From contig CANMRM010000001.1 of NCBI GenBank assembly GCA_947500295.1, forward strand, positions 930,001 to 994,000: a stretch of DNA of 64,000 nucleotides. The letters are read 5' to 3'. Position numbers and translations under genes: made by a program. Shown here in pieces: positions 54,782 to 63,768 of the stretch (the first letter of the stretch is position 1; every line of letters starts with the position of its first letter). The notes beneath the pieces are model-generated. The model did not search any database and was not told where the DNA came from. It saw only the letters and a list, made by a program, of their open reading frames with translations. The DNA comes from an uncultured Kordiimonas sp. (lineage in GTDB: Bacteria; Pseudomonadota; Alphaproteobacteria; Sphingomonadales; Kordiimonadaceae).

Positions 54782-55564
54782 ATGCCGCACACAATGGAAC
54801 AGCCAGTTTTAATTAATCGTGACGCACGCATGGGTGTGATCCTGTTGTGCGACCATGCCACCAACCATGTGCCAGCTGCGTATGACAGTTTGGGTCTCGC
54901 TGACAATCATTTTGATGATCATATCGCCTATGACATCGGAGCAGAGGCGGTGACCCGCAAAATTTGCGACATGATGGGTGCGCCCGCCGTATTGGGGCCG
55001 GTATCGCGTCTGCTGATTGACTGCAACCGTGGCCCAGACCATCCGACCCTTGTTCCACCGGCCAGCGATGGTGTCGAGATTCCAGCGAACCGAGACCTCA
55101 CGCCAGCTGCCATAAAGGCGCGAATGGATGCTTTCTATCATCCTTTTCACAATGCCTGTGACGCGCTTGTGTATGATCATGTCGAAGCGGACATGGTGCC
55201 GCTGGTGGTTGCGATCCATAGTTTTACACCCACGATGAACGATGAAGAGCGTGTTTGGCACGCCGGGTTTTTGTGGAATGAAGATCCACGTCTTGCGCAG
55301 GCCCTGATCGGCTTGGTGGAGCGGGAAACGGATCTTGTTGTCGGTGACAACTTACCCTACTCGGGCAAGGACCTATATTACACCATGCAACGGCACGGCG
55401 CTGACCATGGGCTGCCGCAGACGACACTTGAGATCAGGCAGGACCTTGTAGATGATGATGAAAAGGCGACGCAGTGGGCGGCGCTGATCGCAGATCTGCT
55501 AGACGAGTGCCTGACACGTGAGGATTTGGTCCAACGAAAGTTTTTTGGCACAGCCGGACAATAA
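54782..55564 (+). CDS. N-formylglutamate amidohydrolase family protein
   Basis: In this 260-residue protein GVILLCDHATNHVPAAY, SRLLIDCNRGPDHPTLVP, VVAIHSFTP and TTLEIRQDLV contain the zinc-binding residues of the FGase family, which frees glutamate from N-formylglutamate in histidine breakdown. No hut genes are nearby, so the substrate may be another N-acyl amino acid. It diverges from pyk and is followed 12 bases later by a DUF1244 gene. Confidence 0.9.
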   Translation: MPHTMEQPVLINRDARMGVILLCDHATNHVPAAYDSLGLADNHFDDHIAYDIGAEAVTRKICDMMGAPAVLGPVSRLLIDCNRGPDHPTLVPPASDGVEIPANRDLTPAAIKARMDAFYHPFHNACDALVYDHVEADMVPLVVAIHSFTPTMNDEERVWHAGFLWNEDPRLAQALIGLVERETDLVVGDNLPYSGKDLYYTMQRHGADHGLPQTTLEIRQDLVDDDEKATQWAALIADLLDECLTREDLVQRKFFGTAGQ

Positions 55565-55576
55565 GGAGAGCAAGGC

Positions 55577-55888
55577 ATGAGTGAGATAGATCCCAAAACC
55601 GCGCAGATTGAGGCCGCTGTGTTTCGCCGTCTGCTGGCGCATCTTGATCACCGCAAGGATGTGCAGAACATCGATCTGATGGGATGGAGCGGCTTTTGCC
55701 GAAACTGCCTGTCCGACTGGTACCGGGACGCTGCGGCCACACAGGGCGAAGACATGGACAAAGAAGCGGCGCGCGAACGCATCTATGGCATGCCGTACGC
55801 TGACTATAAAGCCAGGTATCAGGGCAAGGCCACTGCCGAGCAACTAGCGCGCATGGATGCCAGCGTGGCAAGGAACAAGTTGCCCTGA
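55577..55888 (+). CDS. DUF1244 protein
   Basis: This 103-residue protein has the compact helical DUF1244 pattern: VFRRLLAHLDHRKDVQNIDLMGWSGFCRNCLSDWYRDAA, then ERIYGMPYADYKARYQ. The function is unknown. CxxC in FCRNCL is part of the family core. AAGGAG precedes the ATG. Confidence 0.92.
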   Translation: MSEIDPKTAQIEAAVFRRLLAHLDHRKDVQNIDLMGWSGFCRNCLSDWYRDAAATQGEDMDKEAARERIYGMPYADYKARYQGKATAEQLARMDASVARNKLP

Positions 55889-55916
55889 CTGGCGATCGTC
55901 CCATATCACGAATTAA

Positions 55917-55949
55917 CAATCAGGGCCCGCTGAGAGGCCCTGTTTTTTT
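55917..55949 (+). terminator. Rho-independent terminator after DUF1244
   Basis: CAGGGCC (55921-55927) pairs with GGCCCTG (55936-55942), followed by seven T residues. It ends the two-gene unit and lies just before the SDR start. Confidence 0.92.
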
Positions 55950-55963
55950 GAGGGAAGCGATAC

Positions 55964-56824
55964 ATGGACGTTGCAGGCAAAACAGTTTTCATCACCGGCG
56001 GCGCGGGCGGGATCGGCTTTGCGATAGCGAGGTCATTTGGCCGCAGGGGCTGCAAGATTATGCTGGCGGATATTGACGGCGCGGCACTGGAAGCTGCGGC
56101 GGCAACGCTGGCGAGCGACGGCGTGGACGTGGGAACCGTTGTTTGTGACGTGGCGGACGAGCAGGCCATGCGTGCTGCAGCGAATGCTACGATTGAGCGT
56201 TTCGGCAAGGTTCATGTGGTGATCAACAACGCGGGCGTTGGCGCTGGCGGCAGAGCCGGTGAAACCTCGCTGGATGATTGGCGCTGGATTGTCGATATCA
56301 ACCTGATGGGAGTTGTGTACGGCGTTGAAATTTTCGCGCCGCTGATAAAATCGCACGGTGAAGGTGGATATTTTGTCAATACGGCCTCGATGGCGGGCCA
56401 TATTGCAAGCCCTGCGATGGCACCTTATCACGCGACGAAGTTTGCGGTGGTGGGCTATTCCGAGGCGCTCAGGGAAGACCTGGCACGTGATGATATCGGC
56501 GTCAGCGTTTTGTGTCCGGCGTGGGTAAGAACCCATATCTACAAGAGCCACCTCAATAGTCCTACAGCGCAGGCTGCGGGCAGTGATGGCAATGATTTCT
56601 CCGTCATGAAGGATGTTGTGGAAAGCGGCTTGGAGCCGGATTTGGTGGCCGATTGGACGGTTGAATGCGTGGAAGCGGATCGCTTCTATGTGTTCACTCA
56701 CCCATCCATGCTTGCCTATATCGACGCGCGCCATGAACAGATTCGGACTGACTACGGCGCTTGTGCCAATGACCGGAGGCTGGCAAACGAGCCTGAAAGC
56801 CTTCCAATTCCCACTGATATCTAG
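55964..56824 (+). CDS. Short-chain dehydrogenase/reductase
   Basis: In this 286-residue NAD(P)-dependent enzyme the cofactor motif TGGAGGIG is at 11-18, INNAGVG is the central strand, and the catalytic Ser-Tyr-Lys set is in NTASMAGH and APYHATKFAVVGYSEAL. GCK(I)MLADIDGAALE suggests NAD preference (an Asp after the second strand). The substrate is unknown. It is a single gene after the terminator. Confidence 0.92.
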   Translation: MDVAGKTVFITGGAGGIGFAIARSFGRRGCKIMLADIDGAALEAAAATLASDGVDVGTVVCDVADEQAMRAAANATIERFGKVHVVINNAGVGAGGRAGETSLDDWRWIVDINLMGVVYGVEIFAPLIKSHGEGGYFVNTASMAGHIASPAMAPYHATKFAVVGYSEALREDLARDDIGVSVLCPAWVRTHIYKSHLNSPTAQAAGSDGNDFSVMKDVVESGLEPDLVADWTVECVEADRFYVFTHPSMLAYIDARHEQIRTDYGACANDRRLANEPESLPIPTDI

Positions 56825-56862
56825 GCCTGCCGGGCGACGGCCAAGAAAAGCTCACAAGCAGA

Positions 56863-56891
56863 TTGCACAGCGATTTGCGTGTCGCTATGGT
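56863..56891 (+). promoter_or_regulatory. Possible sigma70 promoter of gapR
   Basis: TTGCAC (56863-56868) and TATGGT (56886-56891) are separated by 17 bases, giving a start about 48 bases before the gapR ATG. Found by eye. Confidence 0.45.
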
Positions 56892-56945
56892 GCCGGTCAA
56901 TTTTGGTGCGGGCATGCCCGACACAGTATTTGAGGGAGTATCATC

Positions 56946-57212
56946 ATGGTTCAAGCGGGCGGCGTAGCCGGCGATCAGTTGCGGTCTTTCATCGAGCGGA
57001 TTGAGCGCCTTGAGGAAGAAAAGAAAGGCATCGCCGAGGACATAAAAGAAGTGTACGCCGGTGCCAAAGCTGTCGGCTTTGACACCAAGGTGATGCGCAA
57101 AGTTATTTCGCTTCGCAAGATGGACCAGGCTGACAGGCAAGAGCAGGAAGCGTTGCTGGATGTCTACATGCACGCCATTGAAGGCGGCACTGTGCCAGAG
57201 GCATCTGAATAG
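56946..57212 (+). CDS. gapR: GapR (DUF2312) nucleoid-associated protein
   Basis: This 88-residue coiled-coil protein has the diagnostic [43 protein letters not shown] segment. In Caulobacter, GapR binds overtwisted AT-rich DNA ahead of forks and transcription complexes and is needed for normal replication and cell-cycle control. It is restricted mostly to alphaproteobacteria, which supports the taxonomic placement. It has its own probable promoter. Confidence 0.95.
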   Translation: MVQAGGVAGDQLRSFIERIERLEEEKKGIAEDIKEVYAGAKAVGFDTKVMRKVISLRKMDQADRQEQEALLDVYMHAIEGGTVPEASE

Positions 57213-57233
57213 ATACGCTGCTGCAGGGTTCGC

Positions 57234-58835
57234 TTAGGATGTGCGGCGTTCGTTCAAGGCGTTCTTCAAGCGTTTGAGCATGCCAATGCGCTGATTGTCC
57301 GATGCGGATGCTTCCAGGGCAGAGCGCAAGTCCAGCGAAAACTGGGCAAGGTCATTGTGCCAGTCAGGCTCCCCGAGCGCGGCTGGTTCAAGCCTGGGAT
57401 GTTCGGCTTCTGACACCAGCTTGAAGCCGTGCCCTGATAGTTCATAGCGATCATCCAACCTGGGGATTATTATCTTTTGTGCTGGAATTTTGTCGGATTT
57501 CAGCGACGTTTCCAGGCCGGACAGGGCTTCAGCATTGCCGTGCGTCAAAAATACTGCGTGCCTGACCGGCAGGCGTTCTTTTACCCAGTCCACCAATTCG
57601 CCACGGTCAGCGTGCCCTGAATAAACATCAAGTGACCGTATCCGGGCCTTAACAGCGATTTCTTCTCCCTGGATTTTGACTTTTTTCACCCCGTCCATCA
57701 GTAGACGCCCCAAAGTGCCTTCTGCCTGGTAGCCGACGAGCAGAATGGTCGACTGCGGCCGCCATAAATGATTTTTCAGATGATGCCTGATGCGGCCTGC
57801 GTCGCACATCCCGGACGCTGCCAGGATGATGATGCCGCCGGTAAATCGGGCGATTGCTTTGCTTTCGTCCGTCGATTCCGTGAAATGAAAACTGGTGTTG
57901 GCGAAGAAATTTCGGTCCGTTGGCAGGTCTTCCAGTGCTTGTGCATGGTCTTCGAATACAGATGTGATTTTAATGGCCAGAGGGCTGTCGATAAAAACAG
58001 ATGTATTCGGGACAGCGCCAGCCCGAAGCAGGCTCGCCAGATCAAGCAGAAGCTCCTGCGTGCGTTCGACTGCAAACGAGGGAATGACGAGCGCTCCTCC
58101 CGCGTCCATCGCTTTGTTGATTTCATCGGCGAGTATCGACCGGCGTTCATCAATTGTGATTTTTGTCCGCTGGCGCTCACCGTAGGTAGATTCGCAAAAC
58201 AGATAATCAACTCCAACAGGCGCATCCGGATCGGGATGAAACGCTTTGTGATCAGGGCCTATGTCACCGGAGAACAGCAAGCGCATGGGTTGTTTTTCTT
58301 GCGGCTCCTGCTTGATCTGCAGTTCAACGGATGCCGCTCCCAAAATATGGCCAGCATTCCAGAACCTAACCTTGATGGGACCATTTTCGAGCCATTTGTC
58401 GTAGGGGACCGTGACAATCTGGCCAAGACAGCGGTCCACGTCGCCCAGATCGTAAATTGGAGCCACCCTCGATGCGCCGCGCTGGCTGTTGCGGATGTTG
58501 ACGCGTTTCACTTCCATTCCCTGGATGTAGGCGCTGTCCGGTAACATATAGGTCAGCAGGTCTCGAGTGCCTGCGGTCGCGTAAATAGGGCCGGAAAACC
58601 CGTGCTTTACAAGCTTTGGCAAAAGTCCGGCATGATCTGTATGGGCATGGGTTAGCAATACCAGATCAATCTCACGTGGATCGAAGGGGAAACGATCATA
58701 GTTCAGCTGCTTGACGGTCTTGGAGCCCTGAAACATCCCGCAATCGACAAGCAGCTGCAATTGCCCGGTTTTGATCCAGTAGCAGGAGCCCGTCACGGTT
58801 CCTGCGGCGCCGCAAAATTTTATGGTTACAGACAT
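57234..58835 (-). CDS. MBL-fold beta-CASP RNA-processing nuclease
   Basis: In this 533-residue protein the MBL motif LLTHAHTDHAGLLPKL binds two zinc ions. ESTYGERQRT, ILAASGMCDAGRIRHHLKNH and YSGHADRGELVDW are the beta-CASP motifs of the CPSF73/YSH1-type bacterial family. It is probably an RNA endo- or exonuclease or, as for some relatives, a processing factor of stress RNAs. It is the first gene of a minus-strand run with a coiled-coil protein and a host-attachment-family protein. Confidence 0.9.
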   Translation of the reverse strand: MSVTIKFCGAAGTVTGSCYWIKTGQLQLLVDCGMFQGSKTVKQLNYDRFPFDPREIDLVLLTHAHTDHAGLLPKLVKHGFSGPIYATAGTRDLLTYMLPDSAYIQGMEVKRVNIRNSQRGASRVAPIYDLGDVDRCLGQIVTVPYDKWLENGPIKVRFWNAGHILGAASVELQIKQEPQEKQPMRLLFSGDIGPDHKAFHPDPDAPVGVDYLFCESTYGERQRTKITIDERRSILADEINKAMDAGGALVIPSFAVERTQELLLDLASLLRAGAVPNTSVFIDSPLAIKITSVFEDHAQALEDLPTDRNFFANTSFHFTESTDESKAIARFTGGIIILAASGMCDAGRIRHHLKNHLWRPQSTILLVGYQAEGTLGRLLMDGVKKVKIQGEEIAVKARIRSLDVYSGHADRGELVDWVKERLPVRHAVFLTHGNAEALSGLETSLKSDKIPAQKIIIPRLDDRYELSGHGFKLVSEAEHPRLEPAALGEPDWHNDLAQFSLDLRSALEASASDNQRIGMLKRLKNALNERRTS

Positions 58836-58870
58836 GGCTGTCTATCAATATCCGGTTTCTAGAAAGCCGT

Positions 58871-59161
58871 TTAAAGCGCGTCTTTCACTCTTTGGTAGCC
58901 ACGTTTCAACTCGCCGCCCAGAAGCGTTATAGCGGCACCGATACCCTCAGCTGTTTCCCGCAAATCCGCTTCCTTCTGGAACTGATCCCATTTCTGCTCC
59001 ATTTCGTGCATCTTGCCTTCAAGTTCGTTCCACTCTTCCTGCATCTCCATGGAGCCCAGTTTGATTTGAACCGCCAGTTCATCTCGTTTCTGCCGTAACT
59101 CCTCCAGGCTTTCCTTGAAGCCCTCCTTCATTTTTTCCAGGTTTTCATCCATATCCGTCAT
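58871..59161 (-). CDS. Small coiled-coil protein of unknown function
   Basis: This 96-residue protein is almost all charged helix: ENLEKMKEGFKESLEELRQKRDELAVQ, then EMQEEWNELEGKMHEMEQKWDQFQKEAD. A glycine-rich short segment (GIGAAITLLGGELKRGYQRV) near the C-terminus could contact membrane or be a turn. No family is recognised. It lies between the beta-CASP nuclease and the host-attachment gene, 35 and 26 bases away. Confidence 0.7.
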   Translation of the reverse strand: MTDMDENLEKMKEGFKESLEELRQKRDELAVQIKLGSMEMQEEWNELEGKMHEMEQKWDQFQKEADLRETAEGIGAAITLLGGELKRGYQRVKDAL

Positions 59162-59187
59162 TTATCCGTCCTTTCTTGATAATTTGC

Positions 59188-59646
59188 TCAGGCAGATTCT
59201 CGCAGTTTTTCGATCCGCTGCGGTAATTCATGTGCCGGGAATTGAACAAGATTTTTTGCATATTCGCCCACGATCTTGGTGCTGGTTTGTGAAGAAAACT
59301 CGGATTTGATCATGGCCAGTGTTTTGGGAAGGGCGATCAATATGATGCAATCCAACTCGCCATTTCGTGCAGCTTGATCAATTTCCCGACTGACTTCTTT
59401 CAGAAATGCGGTACTTTCCGCCGTGGGGAAGTCGGCATGATCGCTGTAGCTATGGTGTTGCTTGCCCACGGGTCGGTTGCCTCGTCCCGGACGGTCAGTA
59501 CCCTGGTCTTTCTGGTGAAGCCGGGCAGCGGGGTGCTCCAGCAAGAGGTGTTGCTGTAAGGCGCCATTCACATAATGGCGTGTATAAATTTCGGCATGTG
59601 CCCTGTCGGCGAGCACAATCCATTCTCTTTTCTTCTTGGTCAGCAT
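59188..59646 (-). CDS. Host-attachment family protein
   Basis: A 152-residue protein is read from the ATG at 59646. REWIVLADRAHAEIYTRH, a polar GRGNRPVGKQHHSYSDHAD middle, and DCIILIALPKTLAMIKSEFSS followed by IVGEYAKNLVQFPAHELPQRI fit this family. The family resembles ribosome-rescue eRF1/baeRF-type folds. Despite the name, a role in host binding is not established; a ribosome- or stress-linked role is as likely. Confidence 0.8.
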   Translation of the reverse strand: MLTKKKREWIVLADRAHAEIYTRHYVNGALQQHLLLEHPAARLHQKDQGTDRPGRGNRPVGKQHHSYSDHADFPTAESTAFLKEVSREIDQAARNGELDCIILIALPKTLAMIKSEFSSQTSTKIVGEYAKNLVQFPAHELPQRIEKLRESA

Positions 59647-59766
59647 GTTCAAGACCCCCATCAAGATTAACTGTGCAATCAGATTATCGGGGCAGGTTCC
59701 AGGGTTCCTTGACGGTCATCAAGTGAAAGGACCTACCTGCGAGATGCCGGTGTGCAAGGACCTTGT

Positions 59767-60585
59767 TCAGGCAGCGCTAAAACAAATATCCTGGCTGAGG
59801 AACCGGCGCCCGACCTCACTGGCGGCCTGTGGGTCACCTGATGTCAGGAGCTCGACGGAGCCTTTGCTGACGGTATTGAAGGTGGGATGCCGCGCAAGAT
59901 ACTCTGCAAGTGCCGCTGCAACAATGTCGGGCTGAGACAAGATTTTAATGCCTGTTGGCAGCGCGTCTTGAAAATAGGCTTCTACCAGAGGAAAGTGAGT
60001 GCAGCCCAGAACGGCGGCCGAAACCCCACGTGAATCGATTTCACTGACGTAGCCATTAATCAATCCTCTTAGAGGCTGCTCGCCCGCGCCGCCCTCAATG
60101 GCATCGACCAGTCCGGGGCAGGCCTTTTGAACCAGCTCTACATTTGGAGCACGCTTTGCCACTTCCTCCAGATAGGCGCCACTGCCGACTGTTTTTTTGG
60201 TAGCAAACAGCAGAATACGGTCTTGCCTTTTCACGTCAGGGCTTGCGTCTGCCGTCCATGGCAGCCCCGTGATGGCCTCGACCATTGGTACAAGGACACC
60301 GAGGATGCGATTGCCGGGATAATGGTTTTCCAGCCAGTTCTGCTGCAGGGTCCGGAGCGCAACGGCCGCTGCTGTGTTGCAGGCGAGAATTACCAGCTTG
60401 CAGCCGCTTTGCATCAGGGTGTCGACGCCAGCGCGGGTCAGGTCTACGATTTGTTCATTTTCCCGGTGGCCATAGGGTGCATTCCGGTGATCGCCGTAAT
60501 ACAGGAAATCCTGATCAGGCAGGGCTTGCTTGAGCGCTTTCAGGATTGTCAGGCCACCCGAGCCGGAATCGAATACGCCTATCAA
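59767..60585 (-). CDS. murI: Glutamate racemase
   Basis: This 272-residue enzyme makes D-glutamate for peptidoglycan. IGVFDSGSGGLTIL contains Asp6, LVILACNTAAA has Cys69 and AVLGCTHFPL has Cys195, the two catalytic cysteines. YYGDHRNAPYGHR is the family binding loop. It begins 9 bases after the stop of the NtrC-type regulator gene, so co-transcription is likely. Confidence 0.95.
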   Translation of the reverse strand: MIGVFDSGSGGLTILKALKQALPDQDFLYYGDHRNAPYGHRENEQIVDLTRAGVDTLMQSGCKLVILACNTAAAVALRTLQQNWLENHYPGNRILGVLVPMVEAITGLPWTADASPDVKRQDRILLFATKKTVGSGAYLEEVAKRAPNVELVQKACPGLVDAIEGGAGEQPLRGLINGYVSEIDSRGVSAAVLGCTHFPLVEAYFQDALPTGIKILSQPDIVAAALAEYLARHPTFNTVSKGSVELLTSGDPQAASEVGRRFLSQDICFSAA

Positions 60586-60594
60586 AAGAAACCC

Positions 60595-62046
60595 CTATCG
60601 TTTCAAACCATACTCTTCCAGCTTGCGATATAGCGTAGACCTGCCAATACCAAGCCGCCGGGCAACTTCAGCCATCTTGCCATCATAGTGGCTGATCGTG
60701 CGGCGGATGACCTCACATTCGATGTCTGCAAGGCGCCGCACATGACCTTCATTTGCTACCAAGCTAATTAGGGGACTTTCTGCGTTCACACCAGCGGAAA
60801 AACCACCCTGGGGCTGCGGTGGCAGTTGGATCTGCGTTGACGAGGTGTCCACCGTCATCGCGGGCTGCAGGCCGTTCAGGTGCGGGAAATCCGGCGGTTC
60901 CAGGGTGTCCCGCTCTGAAAGAATGACCGCCCGGAATATGGCGTTTTGAAGTTGGCGGATGTTGCCTGGCCAATGATAATTTATCAGAGCGGAAAGCGCT
61001 GCCTGGGAAATGTTGCGCTCAGGCAGAGCTTCCATCTCCGGGATAAGCTTCAAAAAATGCTGAACTAGAGCAGGTATATCCTCGCGCCTGTTGCGCAGCG
61101 GCGGCAGGTTTATGGGATATACATTCAGCCGATAAAACAGGTCTTCCCGGAAACTGCCTTCAGCCACGCAGTCCGCAAGGGTACGGTTGGTCGCTGAAAT
61201 AACGCGGATATCGACTTTGATACTTGTTTTGCCGCCAACAGGATCAATTTCCCGTTCCTGCAGGGCGCGCAGAAGCTTAACCTGAACGTCGGCGGGCAAT
61301 TCGCCAACCTCATCCAGAAACAGAGTGCCGCCATTTGCTTCTTCGAACTTGCCGATGCGTTTTTCCGTGGCCCCCGTGAAGGCTCCTTTTTCATGGCCGA
61401 ACAGAATGCTCTCCACCAAGTTTTCGGGTATTGCACCGCAATTGACTGCAACAAAAGGCCGGTCTGCGCGCTCACTGGCTGCGTGGATGGCCCGCGCAAA
61501 TACTTCCTTGCCGACACCGCTTTCGCCGTCAATCAAAACAGGGATAGAAGCCGTGGATGCCTTGCGTGCCAGTTCGACGGCCCGCTGCATCGCAGGGCTG
61601 TCGCCAACCAGGCTGTCAAAACCGGCGATTGACAACCCCTTTTGCATGGGTTCGATCTCGCCCACGAGTGATGCAGTTTCGAGCCCGGCGCTGATTGCAG
61701 TTCGGATGCGTTCAGCGCTCGCGGGCTTTACGATAAAATCATTGGCGCCCGCCCGCATGGCATCAACAACCGTATTGATAGAGGAATGCGCCGTTAGCAT
61801 GATAACAGGCAGGTTTGGCTTCTGGGGTCTCAGCTTTTGCAATACTTCCAGGCCGTCCATGCCGGGCATCACAAGGTCAAGCAGCACGATATCTATTGCT
61901 TCTCCCTGCTTATCTTCCATGAAATCGAGCGCTTCAGCGCCTGTTTGTGCAACAAACGGTACATAGCCTGCTCGTGTCACAATGCCCTCCAGAAGAGTGC
62001 TCTGCGTGATTTCATCCTCTACAATAAGAACCGATTTCTGTGCCAT
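60595..62046 (-). CDS. Sigma54-dependent NtrC-family response regulator
   Basis: In this 483-residue protein the receiver domain has the phospho-acceptor Asp57 in IVLLDLVMPGMDG. The AAA+ domain has Walker A DGESGVGKE (173-181) and the sigma54-contact loop GAFTGA (221-226). A Fis-type helix-turn-helix ends it (KMAEVARRLGIGRSTLYRKL). No partner histidine kinase is adjacent. Placement before murI may be chance or mark wall-stress control. The effect on targets requires sigma54. Confidence 0.93.
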   Translation of the reverse strand: MAQKSVLIVEDEITQSTLLEGIVTRAGYVPFVAQTGAEALDFMEDKQGEAIDIVLLDLVMPGMDGLEVLQKLRPQKPNLPVIMLTAHSSINTVVDAMRAGANDFIVKPASAERIRTAISAGLETASLVGEIEPMQKGLSIAGFDSLVGDSPAMQRAVELARKASTASIPVLIDGESGVGKEVFARAIHAASERADRPFVAVNCGAIPENLVESILFGHEKGAFTGATEKRIGKFEEANGGTLFLDEVGELPADVQVKLLRALQEREIDPVGGKTSIKVDIRVISATNRTLADCVAEGSFREDLFYRLNVYPINLPPLRNRREDIPALVQHFLKLIPEMEALPERNISQAALSALINYHWPGNIRQLQNAIFRAVILSERDTLEPPDFPHLNGLQPAMTVDTSSTQIQLPPQPQGGFSAGVNAESPLISLVANEGHVRRLADIECEVIRRTISHYDGKMAEVARRLGIGRSTLYRKLEEYGLKR

Positions 62047-62329
62047 GTTCCGCCTCTCAACCCCTTGCCCCGTTTAAATTCGGCGTTCCGATTCGGGGCG
62101 AAGGCTGTATCGTTTCAGGACAGTGGTTAACAAATGGGTAATGATAAAATTTTTCCTATTTCTGTGATCGAAAGAAAGGAACTTGCTCAAAACGTCATTT
62201 GCTTTACCTTTTTGTTGTCGAAGACGTCGGTTTTGAGGGGCAACAAAGTGCGAGCCCGCATTGTGGCGAGTATGAGGAACCGTCGTACCCGATCTAATTT
62301 GGAATTTAACAGTTTCACGGAGAATGTTC

Positions 62330-63463
62330 ATGAAACTAGCAGTGATACGGGAGCGACGCGACGCTGAGAAGCGCGTGGCGGCGTCCCCGGAGACGGTCAA
62401 GAAGCTGATCGGCCTTGGATTTGATGTCAGCGTCGAAACCGGTGCCGGCGAAGCGGCTTCAGTGCCGGATTCAGGATTTGAGGCGGCGGGTGCAGCGATT
62501 GCCCCTGATCTTGCCGCCGCCGTTGGCGATGCCGATGTTATTTTTTCGGTGCAGGGCCTGGAAGACGCCGATGCCTCGAAAGTGAAAAAGGGAGCGCTGC
62601 AGCTGGCAACGCTTAACCCGTTCGTGGATGGCGACAGGCTAAAGGCCTATGCGGAAGCGGGTCTGACAGCTGTCGCGATGGAGTTTGTGCCCCGGATCAC
62701 AAGAGCGCAGTCGATGGACGTGCTCTCAAGCCAGTCAAACCTTGCAGGCTATAAAGCTGTGGTCGACGCAGCAGAATCGTACGGTCGGGCCTTTCCGATG
62801 ATGATGACCGCTGCGGGCACGGTTGCTCCGGCAAAAGTGATGGTCATGGGCGCCGGTGTTGCAGGCTTGCAGGCCATCGCAACCGCCAAACGCCTTGGCG
62901 CAATTGTAAGTGCCACCGATGTACGACCTGCTGCAAAAGAGCAGGTTGAAAGCTTGGGTGGCAAATTCGTCATGGTTGAGGACGAAGAAACAGCCGAAGC
63001 AGAAACCTCAGGCGGTTATGCCAAGGAAATGAGCGATGAATACAAGGCAAAGCAGGCGAAGCTCATTGCCGATACGCTGGCCAAGCAGGACATTGCGATT
63101 ACCACCGCGCTCATTCCAGGCCGCCCAGCACCAGAGCTGATCAGCGAAGAGATGGTCAAGTCCATGAAGCCTGGAAGCGTGATTGTTGACCTTGCCGTGG
63201 AAATGGGTGGCAACTGCGCCCTTTCAAAAGCGGGTGAAGTCGTGGAGGCGCACGGCGTAACGATTGTCGGCCATCGCAATGTGCCGTCAAGGCTGGCAGC
63301 TGATGCTTCTGCGCTTTATGCCCGCAATTTGCTGCATTTCATCACACCGCACGTCAAGGACGGTGCCCTTGAAATTGATTTTGAAGACGAGATTGTCGCC
63401 GAGTCCGTTGTGACGAAAGACGGTGCAATCGTTCACCCCCGCCTGACAGGAGGCGAGCAATGA
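62330..63463 (+). CDS. pntAA: NAD(P) transhydrogenase subunit alpha, part 1
   Basis: A 377-residue protein is read from the ATG at 62330 (GGAG 8 bases upstream). It is the soluble NAD(H)-binding domain I, with KLAVIRERRDAEKRVAASPE, the MVMGAGVAGLQAIATAKRLGA nucleotide site and ALIPGRPAPELI. It ends without membrane helices, which are on the next gene. This is the split form typical of alphaproteobacteria such as Rhodospirillum. The complex uses the proton gradient to make NADPH from NADH. The stop overlaps the pntAB start by 4 bases. Confidence 0.96.
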   Translation: MKLAVIRERRDAEKRVAASPETVKKLIGLGFDVSVETGAGEAASVPDSGFEAAGAAIAPDLAAAVGDADVIFSVQGLEDADASKVKKGALQLATLNPFVDGDRLKAYAEAGLTAVAMEFVPRITRAQSMDVLSSQSNLAGYKAVVDAAESYGRAFPMMMTAAGTVAPAKVMVMGAGVAGLQAIATAKRLGAIVSATDVRPAAKEQVESLGGKFVMVEDEETAEAETSGGYAKEMSDEYKAKQAKLIADTLAKQDIAITTALIPGRPAPELISEEMVKSMKPGSVIVDLAVEMGGNCALSKAGEVVEAHGVTIVGHRNVPSRLAADASALYARNLLHFITPHVKDGALEIDFEDEIVAESVVTKDGAIVHPRLTGGEQ

Positions 63464-63756
63464 CAGAATTAGTGATTAGCCCTTTCATCCAGCAATTCAG
63501 CATATTCATTCTGGCGATTTTTGTTGGATACTATGTTGTATGGTCGGTAACCCCGGCGCTTCACACGCCTCTGATGAGTGTCACGAACGCGATTTCCAGT
63601 GTGATCATCGTTGGTGCCTTGATCGCGGCAGGCCCGGAGGGCGTGAGCCTTTCCAAAATACTGGGCGCAATTGCGATCGGGCTTGCGGCCGTCAACATTT
63701 TCGGTGGCTTCGCGGTCACGGCGCGCATGCTCAGCATGTACAAGAAAAAGAAATAA
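63460..63756 (+). CDS. pntAB: NAD(P) transhydrogenase subunit alpha, part 2
   Basis: This 98-residue membrane segment has three hydrophobic helices: FIQQFSIFILAIFVGYYVVW, SVTNAISSVIIVGALIAAG and GLAAVNIFGGFAVTARML. HTPLMSVTNAISS is the family signature. It overlaps pntAA by 4 bases and is followed 12 bases later by pntB. Confidence 0.95.
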   Translation: MTELVISPFIQQFSIFILAIFVGYYVVWSVTPALHTPLMSVTNAISSVIIVGALIAAGPEGVSLSKILGAIAIGLAAVNIFGGFAVTARMLSMYKKKK

Positions 63757-63768
63757 AGGAGCAGACCT

